This document shows positions 18,044 through 27,808 of a stretch of DNA of 64,000 bases, in pieces. Each line of letters opens with the position of its first letter. The stretch's first letter is position 1. A model generated the notes under the pieces. That model did not search any database and was not told where the DNA came from. It saw only the letters and a list, made by a program, of their open reading frames with translations. A program made the translations under genes and the position numbers. The DNA comes from Arenibacter algicola (GTDB taxonomy: Bacteria > Bacteroidota > Bacteroidia > Flavobacteriales > Flavobacteriaceae): positions 124,001 to 188,000 of the forward strand of contig NZ_JAHKPO010000007.1 of NCBI RefSeq assembly GCF_018860365.1, given 5' to 3'.

Positions 18044-20302
18044 TTAGTTGTTTTTAAAAGCACTGGTATTGGGGCTTTTCCCCATTTCAAATTCAAGGAC
18101 ATTGCCATTCATTATCTGGGTATAGGTGATAAAGGGTTCGTCCAATACCTTTCCGTCCAATTTCAGGGATTGAATGTACATGTTCTCTTCGGAGAGGTTG
18201 TTGGTTTTTATTTTAAATGATTTTAGTTCTCCGTTCTTGCGTAAGCTAAGGGTGAGTTCTGGAAATTGAGGTGCCCCAATGGCGAATATTTCTGTACCTG
18301 GGGTAACTGGGTAAAATCCCATAACCCCAAAAACGTACCAAGCTGACATTTGTCCGCAATCATCGTTTCCGTTGATTCCTAGAGGGTGATTTCTATAATT
18401 AATGGTAGAGGTGTGCTTGCGGATAAGCTCTTGGGTTTTCCAAGGTTGCCCTGCATAGTTGAATAGGTAGGCATAATGATGTCCGGGCTCATTATCATGT
18501 CGGTAATGTTGCCCATCAAAATTTTCATTTAATTTGGCGGCAAACTTTTCCTTCCCGCCAAAGAGTTCGATGCTTCCTTCAATATCGTGCATGGCGCCAA
18601 ATAAATAGGTCCATCTCCCACCTTCCGTAAACCCTTCCTGTTCGTTTTTGTCCCAATCGCCATTAAATAGTCGGGCATTAAGGAACCCCGTTTCCTTGTT
18701 GTAAAGGTTTTTGTAGTTTTTGCTCCATCCCATTAATCGCTCATAATCTTCAATTTTACCCATGTCCTTGGCCATTTGGGCAATGCTATAGTCGTCTATT
18801 CCAAACTCGATGGTCCGTGTTACGGATTCCCGTGTCTTATCTGCCGCAACATATCCTAAGGAATGATAGTAGGTGAGTCCGCCCCTTGCTTCGTAGAGAG
18901 TACCCTCATCCCTATCCCCCCAAGGTTTTTCGGTGTCCCTATAAGGTGGGTGCATGGCATTTTTTCTAACGGCTTCATAGGCTAGATCCAGATCGTAATC
19001 CCGAAATCCCTTTACGTAGGCATCTGCAATTACGGCATCGGCATGGGTGCCGGTCATTATATTGGTATAGGTAGGATTGGGCCATTTTGGCAACCAACCT
19101 CCCTCTTGGTACATCTGTAATAAGGATTGTATCATAGGGCTAACCCGTTCTGGCTGTGTAAAATGCAGTAGGGGGTGCAGGGCCCTAAATGTATCCCAAA
19201 GGGAGTAGTCGTTATAAGAAACCCCTTCATGGACCTTATCGTCAAACGGACTGTAATAGCGGCCGTACTCTGAAAACTCCCTAGGGAACAACATGGTGTG
19301 GAACAAGGCGGTATAGAAAATGTTTTTTTGATCTTCCGTAGTTCCATTTGCTTTAATCCTGGAAAGATTTTCTTGCCAAATATCCCGGGTGTTTTCTACC
19401 ACTTTGTTAAAATCCCAATCTGGTATTTCCTTGGATAAGTTTTCACGGGCTTGATCCAAGCTTATAAAGGAAGTGGCAATTTTGACTTTGACCTTTTCAT
19501 TTTTTTCCGTTTTAAAACTAATGTATCCGCCCATTCTGGCTCCTGTCTGCTCCTTGCCCATTTCTATGATATCGGGCTCCGTTCTAAAGGAATTCCAAGT
19601 TCCAAATCGCTCAAAGGGTTTATCAAATTGAATTATAAAATAACCTTTAAAGTTTTTGAGTTCAGGACCTAAATGGGAAGACATCCTCTCAGGATTGTAA
19701 CCAGTAATTTCTCTTTTATTTTCATCTATTTTGATATACCCGTGAAACGCCTTTTTGTTCTCGGTAATATTAATACCTTGGATAATGATATGGGATTCAT
19801 CGGACTTGGGAAAGGTGAATTGAAAGATGCCACAGCGGGAGGCAGCTGCTATTTCCCCTTTTATTTTTCGACTTTTATCACCCATGGAAACACTGTAATA
19901 ATTAGGTTTGGATATTTCATCCTTATGGGTAAAGGGCAAGGCCCTGTCTTTGGGAAGTAGTTTTAATTTCCCTACTTGAGGCATAACGGACACGTAGCCA
20001 TAATCGCCCATCCACACCGTAGGTTGGTGAGTGGCCAAAAATCCCTGAATGGTATTGTCTTCATAAAAGTATGGCATTTCACTGATCTTATTTTCCCGTG
20101 TCTGTGCCACAAAATTGGTCATTGCAAAAGGGGTCCCCACGCAGGGCATGGTGCCTCCACCATCCCTGCCTTCCATAAAGCCGGCTGATGGGGTTCCAAT
20201 CAGTGGATTTACATAGTCAACCTCCATTTTGTTTTGGGCGGATAAAACTGTTATCCATAATAGTGGAAGGAGGGAGTACAAGAATTTCTTATTCGTTTTC
20301 AT
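18044..20302 (-). CDS. Secreted GH92 alpha-mannosidase
   Basis: A 752-residue glycoside hydrolase family 92 exo-alpha-mannosidase (Ca2+-dependent, inverting). N-terminal type I signal peptide (about 1-22, ending LSAQ). The mature start YVNPLIGT is a family hallmark. Further marks are the sugar-binding LWDTFRALHPL, WLPKWPNPTYTNIMTGTHAD, the general-acid loop HDNEPGHHYAYLFNYAGQPW with Glu605 (same position as the acid Glu in characterised members such as BT3990), and GNDDCGQMSAWYVFGVMGFY with the base Asp. All catalytic residues appear present. It is a single gene, divergent from ppc, with its own long 5' region. Likely substrate is alpha-linked mannose of yeast mannan, N-glycans or algal glycoproteins; linkage cannot be fixed here. 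Confidence 0.94.
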   Translation of the reverse strand: MKTNKKFLYSLLPLLWITVLSAQNKMEVDYVNPLIGTPSAGFMEGRDGGGTMPCVGTPFAMTNFVAQTRENKISEMPYFYEDNTIQGFLATHQPTVWMGDYGYVSVMPQVGKLKLLPKDRALPFTHKDEISKPNYYSVSMGDKSRKIKGEIAAASRCGIFQFTFPKSDESHIIIQGINITENKKAFHGYIKIDENKREITGYNPERMSSHLGPELKNFKGYFIIQFDKPFERFGTWNSFRTEPDIIEMGKEQTGARMGGYISFKTEKNEKVKVKIATSFISLDQARENLSKEIPDWDFNKVVENTRDIWQENLSRIKANGTTEDQKNIFYTALFHTMLFPREFSEYGRYYSPFDDKVHEGVSYNDYSLWDTFRALHPLLHFTQPERVSPMIQSLLQMYQEGGWLPKWPNPTYTNIMTGTHADAVIADAYVKGFRDYDLDLAYEAVRKNAMHPPYRDTEKPWGDRDEGTLYEARGGLTYYHSLGYVAADKTRESVTRTIEFGIDDYSIAQMAKDMGKIEDYERLMGWSKNYKNLYNKETGFLNARLFNGDWDKNEQEGFTEGGRWTYLFGAMHDIEGSIELFGGKEKFAAKLNENFDGQHYRHDNEPGHHYAYLFNYAGQPWKTQELIRKHTSTINYRNHPLGINGNDDCGQMSAWYVFGVMGFYPVTPGTEIFAIGAPQFPELTLSLRKNGELKSFKIKTNNLSEENMYIQSLKLDGKVLDEPFITYTQIMNGNVLEFEMGKSPNTSAFKNN

Positions 20303-20415
20303 GTAAAAGATAAATACGCTTAAACTTTTGGATAATCATAAATAATTATTGCGGAAGGGGCTAATCAAAAAAACAATAAAATATTGATAATGCGAAAGAT
20401 AGGGAAATATTAATT

Positions 20416-20431
20416 ATGCAAAGGTTTGCAT
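20416..20431. promoter_or_regulatory. Palindrome upstream of the GH92 gene
   Basis: Perfect inverted repeat ATGCAAA-GG-TTTGCAT, 114 bp before the GH92 start codon. Size and symmetry suit a dimeric regulator site, but no regulator gene is adjacent and there is only one copy seen, so this is tentative. Confidence 0.3.
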
Positions 20432-20548
20432 GATTAGCCATTTTATAGGTGCGGGAATAGAGCGCATTGGATAGTTAAAGGCACACACAAGGAAGATCTT
20501 AATATGTTGATTATTTTAGGGTGTTGGAGTTTAATTTGGCCCAAACTA

Positions 20549-20581
20549 AAAAGAGCCTTGCCGGTCAGGCAAAGCTCTTTT
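20549..20581. terminator. Terminator-like hairpin 240 bp upstream of ppc
   Basis: 14-bp stem with one C/A mismatch (arms 20549-20562 and 20568-20581), 5-nt loop GGTCA, A-run on the left flank and a short T-run on the right. It is not at the end of any recognised gene, so it could be an attenuator in the ppc leader or the end of a small RNA. Confidence 0.5.
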
Positions 20582-20824
20582 ACGAGAACACTATATGAAA
20601 ATGAAAAAATTACTTTTTTATTATTACAATGTAAATGTACCTTGTTACCCTGCGTTGTGAAAATTATTGTTGTCAAGTCAACTGATTATGAGGTGTCCCT
20701 ATTAAATTTTGATGTTTGGCACATAATTCCTCCTTCAAATCTAAAAATATGCCGATATTTAATGTTTGAAATTCATGTTCCCAAATTAAGGGAGGATGTT
20801 TATGTAGAATGTAATTAAAGACGT

Positions 20825-23371
20825 ATGCTTCAATCAGAGAGATTAGACGAATTTAAAAAATCAGTCCAGAACAAGTTCAATATTTATAATAGCTTGTTTC
20901 TTAATTTGCCATACCAAAATATTGAAAATGTTGGGATGCTGATTCCATTATTGTTAGATCAGGCCGAAAAGGGGTTGAAATCCGGGAAAAATCCACAGGA
21001 AATTTTAGACGCTTTCTTTCAAAACTATGCCAAGATAGATTCGGAAAAGGATAGGATAGATTTTATGTTCCGGATTATTCAGTACGTGGAAAGACAGGTG
21101 GTGTTGTATGACAGTGTTGAGGATGCGGCTTTCCCAAAGCTTCAGAAACACAGTAGTTCCCTGACTATTGGGGATTATTTTCAGTTAGTGGACAAAAATA
21201 AAAGTTGGGACCAGATTTCGGAAAAATTGTCCACCTTTAGTGCACGTATCGTTTTAACGGCGCACCCTACCCAATTTTATACCCCTGCTGTATTGGATAT
21301 CATTAGTAATTTAAGGAGTCTTATTTTGGAAAACAAGATCAATGACATTGATCTTGTGCTTCAACAATTGGGACTAACCTCCTTGATCAATGCTAAAAAG
21401 CCTACTCCATTGGATGAAGCCAAAAATATAATATACATTTTACGAAATGTTTATTATGATGCTGTTGGGGACCTTTATGCTTACATCAAGGATAATATTG
21501 GCGATATGGATTTTAATAATCACAACATCATGAAACTTGGGTTTTGGCCCGGTGGGGATAGGGATGGAAACCCTTTTGTAACTTCCAGTATTACCAAGGA
21601 TGTGGCCGACGAGCTACGTATTACCCTAATGAAATGTTATTATCACGATGTAAAAAACTTACAGCAAAAATTAACTTTTAGGGAACTTCAAGATGTAATT
21701 TCCAATTTAAGGGGGCGCTTGTACAATACCATGTTCGATGCCACCAAAGTGTTGCGCTACGATGAAATTATAGAACCCCTTCTTGAAATTAGGTCGATAT
21801 TGATTAATAAATACCACAAGTTATACCTAAAGGATTTAGATCATCTTATAGACAAGGTTAAGATCTTCAGGACACATTTTGCCACTTTGGATATTAGGCA
21901 GGACCATAGCGTTCATACCCAGGTTGTAGAGGCTATTCTAAAGGCCAACGGACTAATTTCAGAAAGTATAGGGGAATTGGATAGGCAGGAATTAATAGAT
22001 ATTTTAATCCATAAGGATATAGATCTGCAAGTCCAGAATTATGAGGAGGATATTGTTAAGGAAACCATTCAAAATATTCTACAATTAAGGGGAATTCAGG
22101 AGAAAAATGGTGAGGAGGGTTGTAACCGATATGTTATTAGTAATTCCGAGAGCGTTTTTTCTGTACTTTTTGTTTACGGACTATTTAGATGGTGTGGTTG
22201 GGATTCGGATAAAATTACCTTCGATATTATTCCTTTGTTCGAAACCATGAGAGGCATGGAAAGTTCTGAAAATACAATGAACGAATTGTTTGACCTTCCA
22301 GAGTATAAAAAGCATCTGGCCCAACGCCATAATAAGCAAACCATAATGCTCGGATTTTCAGATGGCACCAAGGACGGTGGATATGTGAAAGCAAATTGGG
22401 AAATCTTTAAAACAAAGGAAAAATTGTCTGCCGTATGCGATCAAAATAATATAAAGGCTATCTTTTTTGACGGGCGTGGCGGACCTCCGGCCCGAGGAGG
22501 AGGAAAAACACATAGATTTTATGCTGCACAGACCAAGGATATTGCCAATAATGAAATTCAATTAACCATTCAGGGCCAGACCATAACCAGTACTTATGGC
22601 ACTAAGGAGCAGTTTATTCATAATTCTGAGCAATTATTAACGGCCGGACTTTCCAATAACTTTTTTGGTAAGGAAAATGTTATTTCCAAGGAATCAAGAC
22701 AATTATTGGAGGAGTTGTCCGATCTGAGTTTCGAGAAATACGATGCTTTAAAGAATCATGATAAGTTTATTGCATATTTGGAAAACAAGAGTACTTTAAA
22801 ATACTACCAAAAGGCAAATATAGGAAGTAGGCCAGGTAAAAGAGGCCATAAGAAAAAATTGGAACTCACAGACTTGAGGGCCATTTCCTTTGTAGGTTCA
22901 TGGAGCCAGCTTAAACAGAATGTCCCGGGTTATTTTGGAATTGGAACGGCTATAAAGATTTTAAAGGACCAAGGAAAATTGGAGGATATAAAAAAATTAT
23001 TCAAAGAAGTTCCGTTGTTTAAAGCATTGATGCTTAATAGTATGATGTCTTTGGCCAAGTGTTATTTTGAACTGACCAGCTATATGAAGGATGATGAGGA
23101 ATATGGTGAATTCTGGAACATCCTATATGAGGAATATTTGCTTTCCAAAGAAATGCTGTTACTTATTTCTGAATCCAAGATCTTAATGGAGAAAGAGTCG
23201 GTTTCACGTGAATCGGTTAAAATAAGGGAAAACATAGTGTTGCCTTTATTGGTAATCCAACAATTTGCCCTTCAGCAATTGAGTAGGGAATCGGAATATA
23301 AAGAATTGTATGAGAAAATAGTAATTAGGTCTTTGTACGGTAACATTAACGCAAGTAGGAATTCTGCTTAA
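20825..23371 (+). CDS. ppc: Phosphoenolpyruvate carboxylase
   Basis: An 848-residue PEP carboxylase, which makes oxaloacetate from PEP and bicarbonate to refill the TCA cycle. Seen: catalytic His147 in VLTAHPTQ, substrate and bicarbonate-site block GFWPGGDRDGNPFVT, LGFSDGTKDGGY (equivalent of the usual GYSDSxKDxG) and the mobile-loop DGRGGPPARGGGKTH with Arg551. The variant TAHPTQ (Gln for the usual Glu) and SDGTKDGG are small departures seen in the Bacteroidota branch. The length is slightly shorter than the enterobacterial 883. It stands alone and ends in a strong hairpin terminator; housekeeping rather than part of a catabolic locus. Confidence 0.95.
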   Translation: MLQSERLDEFKKSVQNKFNIYNSLFLNLPYQNIENVGMLIPLLLDQAEKGLKSGKNPQEILDAFFQNYAKIDSEKDRIDFMFRIIQYVERQVVLYDSVEDAAFPKLQKHSSSLTIGDYFQLVDKNKSWDQISEKLSTFSARIVLTAHPTQFYTPAVLDIISNLRSLILENKINDIDLVLQQLGLTSLINAKKPTPLDEAKNIIYILRNVYYDAVGDLYAYIKDNIGDMDFNNHNIMKLGFWPGGDRDGNPFVTSSITKDVADELRITLMKCYYHDVKNLQQKLTFRELQDVISNLRGRLYNTMFDATKVLRYDEIIEPLLEIRSILINKYHKLYLKDLDHLIDKVKIFRTHFATLDIRQDHSVHTQVVEAILKANGLISESIGELDRQELIDILIHKDIDLQVQNYEEDIVKETIQNILQLRGIQEKNGEEGCNRYVISNSESVFSVLFVYGLFRWCGWDSDKITFDIIPLFETMRGMESSENTMNELFDLPEYKKHLAQRHNKQTIMLGFSDGTKDGGYVKANWEIFKTKEKLSAVCDQNNIKAIFFDGRGGPPARGGGKTHRFYAAQTKDIANNEIQLTIQGQTITSTYGTKEQFIHNSEQLLTAGLSNNFFGKENVISKESRQLLEELSDLSFEKYDALKNHDKFIAYLENKSTLKYYQKANIGSRPGKRGHKKKLELTDLRAISFVGSWSQLKQNVPGYFGIGTAIKILKDQGKLEDIKKLFKEVPLFKALMLNSMMSLAKCYFELTSYMKDDEEYGEFWNILYEEYLLSKEMLLLISESKILMEKESVSRESVKIRENIVLPLLVIQQFALQQLSRESEYKELYEKIVIRSLYGNINASRNSA

Positions 23372-23399
23372 TGTTAAGAATACAAAGTATAGTCTAAAT

Positions 23400-23456
23400 G
23401 GCCATAAAAAAGGATATGCCAACATTGTTGGAACTAACCTATCCTTTTTTGTGGCC
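23400..23456. terminator. Terminator after ppc
   Basis: Long 17-bp stem (GGCCATAAAAAAGGATA at 23400-23416, TATCCTTTTTTGTGGCC at 23440-23456, one G-U pair) with a 23-nt loop. It begins 29 bp after the ppc stop. A/T runs lie inside both arms, so it can work from either side. Confidence 0.75.
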
Positions 23457-23828
23457 ATCTTATTATTGACGGTTGGTGAAAATTTAATGGATTTTATTTA
23501 GTAATATTAGTAGATCGATATAATTTATCAATTTTGAAATCGTTTTAGAGTTAACGGTTTCATTGTTTATATTTGACTATATTGGTATAAGCACAATAAT
23601 AGCATTGATCCAATACCGATTGGGAATTCTGTTACGATTACAAGGTACTCCCCCCTCTCCTTTCAAGTAGCATTTTAATGTATATAATAAAGCGCCTTAC
23701 CATTCTGTGCGTTATTAGCTTTAGTGGGAATTGAAATAATTCATTGGATTTCTACGTAATATATAAATTGCAATTCCATCTCCCATAGAATGGTTGGGGA
23801 ATGCACGTTTTATTTTAAGGAGTATTTT
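23457..23828. other. Leader region of the multi-PAS kinase
   Basis: About 370 bp without a gene. A TATATTTG box at 23568-23575 matches the Bacteroidota -7 consensus, but no good TTG lies 17-23 bp upstream, so it is only a possible promoter. AAGGAG at 23816-23821 precedes the ATG at 23829 with normal spacing and decides that start over the ATG at 23790. Confidence 0.45.
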
Positions 23829-26800
23829 ATGCCAAAAAACAACATTACTGCACTAAAAAATACATTTAACGATCTATTAAAAAAGGAAGATGATTTTTTC
23901 AATTTTGCAGGAGAAAGTTTAATGGATGGTTTATGGTGCTGGAATTTAGCACATCCTGAAAGGAGCTTTATCAGTAGTAAATTTTCCCAATTGCTCGGTT
24001 ATACTTCAGGCTCAAATGCTGCCATTGAAATAGATTTTTTATCCTTGGTTCATGTAGGGGATTTAGATCGGGTCCAAAGTGCTTGCCAAGGCCTTATAAC
24101 CAATTCCCAGAATAAACCACTGAACATAGATGTAAGATTCATCCATGTGGACGGACATTATATTTGGTTAAACCTCAGGGGCAGCCTGGTTGCTGACGAA
24201 TCCCAAGATTGCCAAGGTCTTATTGGTGCAGCCCTATGTATAGATAGGTACATGGAGAGCGAAAAACAATTACAGATCAACAAGGATTATTACGAAAATG
24301 TAATTAAGGGCGCCAATATAGGGGTCTGGGAAGGTAATCTTGTCACAGGTAACGTTATATGTAATGAAAGATGGGCAGATATGTTCGGATATACCTTGGC
24401 CGAGCTGGAACCATTAACCTATGGTACCTTTTTAAATATGGTTCATCCAGAAGATGTAGGGAATATAGATATTTCCTTGGAAAATCATGTTAAAGAAAGT
24501 GGTATTTACGAGGTAGAATTTAGAATGCAACATAAAATGGGGCATTGGGTTTGGGTGCTAAGTCGTGGAGAGGTAACTAAATACGGTGCAGATGGCCTTC
24601 CTGAAGTCGTTTCGGGCATACATTACGATATAAGTAATCGTAAAGTCAATGAAATTTTGTTGGAGAAGTACAAGAATCTCTTTGAACGGTCAAGTGAAGC
24701 AGCAAAAATCGGATATTGGGAAGTTGATCAAGAGGAAGAAACTGTTTTTTGGAGTAAGGTTGCCAATCAAATTCACGGGGTATCCGAGGAATTTAGTCCA
24801 ACACTGGAAAAAGGATTGGAGTTTTATATGGAAGGCGAGCATAGGGATCGTTTAAAGTTAATTGTGGATAAGGCGCTTACAGAGCCCATGGAGTTTGATG
24901 AGCAATTACAACTAAAAACGCAAAACGGTCACTTAAAATGGGTGAGGGTAATAGGGGTCTCCGAACATAGGGGCAATGAGCGAGCAAAGTTGTACGGACT
25001 TATCCAGGATATTGATGAAATTAAAAAAGTCCAATTGGAGATTAGATTTCGGGAGGAGCAGTTTAGGCAAACCTTTAATCATTCTGCCATGGGCATGGCC
25101 TTGGTAAATAATGAAAATAAATTATTAAGGGCAAACAAAAGTTTATGTAATATTTTCGGTTACACCGAGGAAGAAATGCAAAAGTTAGACCTTGCTGACA
25201 TGGCGCATCCCGAGGACTTAAAATTGAACAGAAAGTATATAGAAGAATTATTTCAGGGCAAGCATAAAAATATAAAATTAGATCACAGGTTTATACATAA
25301 AGACGGTACTGTTATTTGGGCCAACATATCTATGTCTGCTATTCATAACGATCAAGGGCAGGTAATACATTATGTTTCCCAAGTGCAGGATATTACGGAG
25401 CGTAAGCAAAATGAATTGTTGCTGGCCCATAATGCCCAGGTAATGCAGCGCATCAACGATGCAGTGCGTATAGGAATTTGGGAGCTTGATTTGGGTACAA
25501 ATAATGTTTATTGGAGTCCTACCATAAAAAGTATGGTAGGGGTTCCAGAAGATTATAAACCTACTTTAGAGGAAGTTTATCCTTTTTTTCAGAAAGGGGA
25601 GCATAGGGAAATCCTAATAGAGGCTTTAAGTAGGGCCGTTGAACAGGGAGAGGGATTTGATCTTGAACTAAAGGTGGTTACTACTTCCCAAAGGATATTT
25701 TGGTCCAGAACGATAGGAATTCCGGAAATGGTGGATGGGGTATGTAACAGATTATATGGTTTTTTTCAGGATATTGACGAAAAGACAAGGGCCACAAAGG
25801 ATTTAGCCGTCAAGGAAGAGGAAATGAGGCAAACCTTTGAACATGCCCAGCACGGTATGGCCTTTATCGATTTAAATGGGAACCTACAGAAATCCAACCG
25901 CAGTCTTAGCCGTATTATTGGCTATTCTGAGGCAGAATTGCGCAAACTAACCTTGGTAAATATTACTTATCCAGACGATTACGCAAAATCCCAGGCCTTA
26001 ATGTTCGAGGTATGGGACCAGAAAAGGGACTCTTTCAGTGTAGAAAAGCGGTTTATTCATAAGAATGGTGATATTATTTGGGTTAATCACTCTTTATCAG
26101 CCATTAAAAACGATAAGGGGGAATATATACACCTATTGTCCCAGGTTGAGGACATTACCGATCGTAAGAAAAGCGAATTACTACTTATAGAAAATAAAAA
26201 CCTCTTGGAGCGTTCCCATGAAATAGGGAAGATAGGTTCATGGGTGTATTTACCTCAGGAGAATAAGGTGACCTGGAGTGAGAATCTCATAAAAATGTTG
26301 GAGGCCGATAACTATAAACCACATAATCTGGAATTCTCAATTGCCAATTACGCCCTTAAAAAGGACCAGGATCGAATTGCGAAAATTATGCATTTGGCGG
26401 TAGTGGAGGGCAAAAGTTTCGATTTTGAAGTTGAAATTTTAAGTAAGTCAAAAGGAATATTTTGGACACGTAATATCGGAGTGCCAGAATTTAAAGATGG
26501 GAAATGCATCCGGATATCTGGGCTTATGCAGGATATTGACCATGAAAAGCGATTAAAATTGGAGCTTGCTTTTAGTGAGGAAATGTTTAGAACAACTTTT
26601 GAGCATGCAGCCATAGGAATGGTTGTCATAGATTTAGAGGGAAGATTGCGAAAGGCCAATCCAAAAATCTGTGAGATATTGGGTTATGGGGAAGAGGAGA
26701 TTCTTGAAAAATCAATATCGGATTTTGTGCACCCAGAGGATGTGGAAACCGCTAAAGTAATGTTTGAAAGGACCGTTGCTACAAATAGTGGATTTAAAAT

Positions 26801-27626
26801 GGAGAAGCGCTGCAGGCATAGGAACGGAAATTATATTTGGATTTTTGAGGCAGTAGCTGCTGTAAAGAGTGACAGGGGTGAACTCATGCATTTCGTGGCC
26901 CAAATCCAAGATATTTCTGATAAAAAACAAATGACCGAAAATCTAACCGAGCACAACAACCGCCTTACGAATTTTGCACATATCGTTTCCCATAACTTAA
27001 GATCGCATACCAGTAATATTTCCATGCTCTTGGATCTGGCATTGCAAGATGATCCCAAAGTACTTGAAAATGAATACTGCCGTAATATTAAGGTCGTTTC
27101 GGATAATATGAACGAAACTATTCATCAGCTTAGTGAGATTGTGGAGATAAATTCTCAGGTGAGTTCAACCTTAACCTCTCAAAACCTATTAAAAAGGGTT
27201 CAGAAAGCCATGAAGACTGTTGATCCATTGGTTAAGAAAAACGGTGCTAAAATCTATTTGGAGGTTGCAGCCGATATTAATGTAATGGCAGTACATGCCT
27301 ATTTGGAGAGTATTATTCTAAATATGATTACCAACGCTATAAAATATAGATCTCCAGAAAGACTGCCAGAGTTGAAAATTTCCAGTGGAGTAAAAGGGGA
27401 ATATGCTTTTTTAAGTTTTGAGGATAATGGCCTTGGGATCGATTTGGACCGGCATGGCTCCAAGCTTTTCGGCATGTACAAAACATTTCACAGTCACCCG
27501 GAAGCACGTGGCATCGGACTCTTTATCAGTAAGAATCAGATCGAAGCTATGGGAGGTAAGATCGAGGTTGAAAGTGAGTTAAATAAGGGTACCAAATTCA
27601 CCGCATATTTTCGAATTGCTTTATAG
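23829..27626 (+). CDS. Cytoplasmic multi-PAS sensor histidine kinase
   Basis: A kinase of about 1265 residues with no signal peptide or membrane helix. Eight PAS/PAC modules run in series, each ending in a Q-D-I-type PAC strand. Modules 3, 5 and 7 share the pattern IGxW...FW and modules 4, 6 and 8 share FRQTFxHAxxGMA...YxSQVQDIT, so three A-B pairs appear duplicated. The dimerisation helix has the phospho-acceptor His1055 in IVSHNLRSHTSN, followed by a HATPase domain with NMITNAIKY (N box), EDNGLGIDL (G1) and ARGIGLFIS (G2). No receiver domain is attached; a receiver-only protein is encoded 182 bp downstream and is the likely partner. Signals could be light, redox or small ligands; I cannot tell which. 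The ATG at 23790 would add 13 residues. Confidence 0.92.
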   Translation: MPKNNITALKNTFNDLLKKEDDFFNFAGESLMDGLWCWNLAHPERSFISSKFSQLLGYTSGSNAAIEIDFLSLVHVGDLDRVQSACQGLITNSQNKPLNIDVRFIHVDGHYIWLNLRGSLVADESQDCQGLIGAALCIDRYMESEKQLQINKDYYENVIKGANIGVWEGNLVTGNVICNERWADMFGYTLAELEPLTYGTFLNMVHPEDVGNIDISLENHVKESGIYEVEFRMQHKMGHWVWVLSRGEVTKYGADGLPEVVSGIHYDISNRKVNEILLEKYKNLFERSSEAAKIGYWEVDQEEETVFWSKVANQIHGVSEEFSPTLEKGLEFYMEGEHRDRLKLIVDKALTEPMEFDEQLQLKTQNGHLKWVRVIGVSEHRGNERAKLYGLIQDIDEIKKVQLEIRFREEQFRQTFNHSAMGMALVNNENKLLRANKSLCNIFGYTEEEMQKLDLADMAHPEDLKLNRKYIEELFQGKHKNIKLDHRFIHKDGTVIWANISMSAIHNDQGQVIHYVSQVQDITERKQNELLLAHNAQVMQRINDAVRIGIWELDLGTNNVYWSPTIKSMVGVPEDYKPTLEEVYPFFQKGEHREILIEALSRAVEQGEGFDLELKVVTTSQRIFWSRTIGIPEMVDGVCNRLYGFFQDIDEKTRATKDLAVKEEEMRQTFEHAQHGMAFIDLNGNLQKSNRSLSRIIGYSEAELRKLTLVNITYPDDYAKSQALMFEVWDQKRDSFSVEKRFIHKNGDIIWVNHSLSAIKNDKGEYIHLLSQVEDITDRKKSELLLIENKNLLERSHEIGKIGSWVYLPQENKVTWSENLIKMLEADNYKPHNLEFSIANYALKKDQDRIAKIMHLAVVEGKSFDFEVEILSKSKGIFWTRNIGVPEFKDGKCIRISGLMQDIDHEKRLKLELAFSEEMFRTTFEHAAIGMVVIDLEGRLRKANPKICEILGYGEEEILEKSISDFVHPEDVETAKVMFERTVATNSGFKMEKRCRHRNGNYIWIFEAVAAVKSDRGELMHFVAQIQDISDKKQMTENLTEHNNRLTNFAHIVSHNLRSHTSNISMLLDLALQDDPKVLENEYCRNIKVVSDNMNETIHQLSEIVEINSQVSSTLTSQNLLKRVQKAMKTVDPLVKKNGAKIYLEVAADINVMAVHAYLESIILNMITNAIKYRSPERLPELKISSGVKGEYAFLSFEDNGLGIDLDRHGSKLFGMYKTFHSHPEARGIGLFISKNQIEAMGGKIEVESELNKGTKFTAYFRIAL

Positions 27627-27808
27627 TGTATAATCTTGCGGTTAGTGATTCTAATAGGATATAAAGCTGTTTTGTATACTTTAAACAATTTGTTAATAAA
27701 CATTAGAGGTCCTATTTGGGAAAAATAAATTATATTAGTAACCAACAAATTCTATAGGATAACAAGAAATGCATTTTATAAATGCAAGAATAAACAATAT
27801 TTACAGGA

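Larger units (their letters stand above)
20303..20824. other. Divergent intergenic region between GH92 and ppc
   Basis: 522 bp with no convincing gene. It holds a 7-bp-arm palindrome at 20416-20431 and a GC-containing hairpin at 20549-20581 (both listed separately). A 104-codon frame at 20504-20818 crosses the hairpin, has no family resemblance and is not called. The promoters of both flanking genes must lie here, but I find no exact TAnnTTTG box in the right position. Confidence 0.6.

Noticed and set aside
20504-20818. 104-codon open frame upstream of ppc
   Set aside because: It crosses a strong hairpin, has an unusual hydrophobic/Cys-rich composition, no family resemblance and no start-site support.
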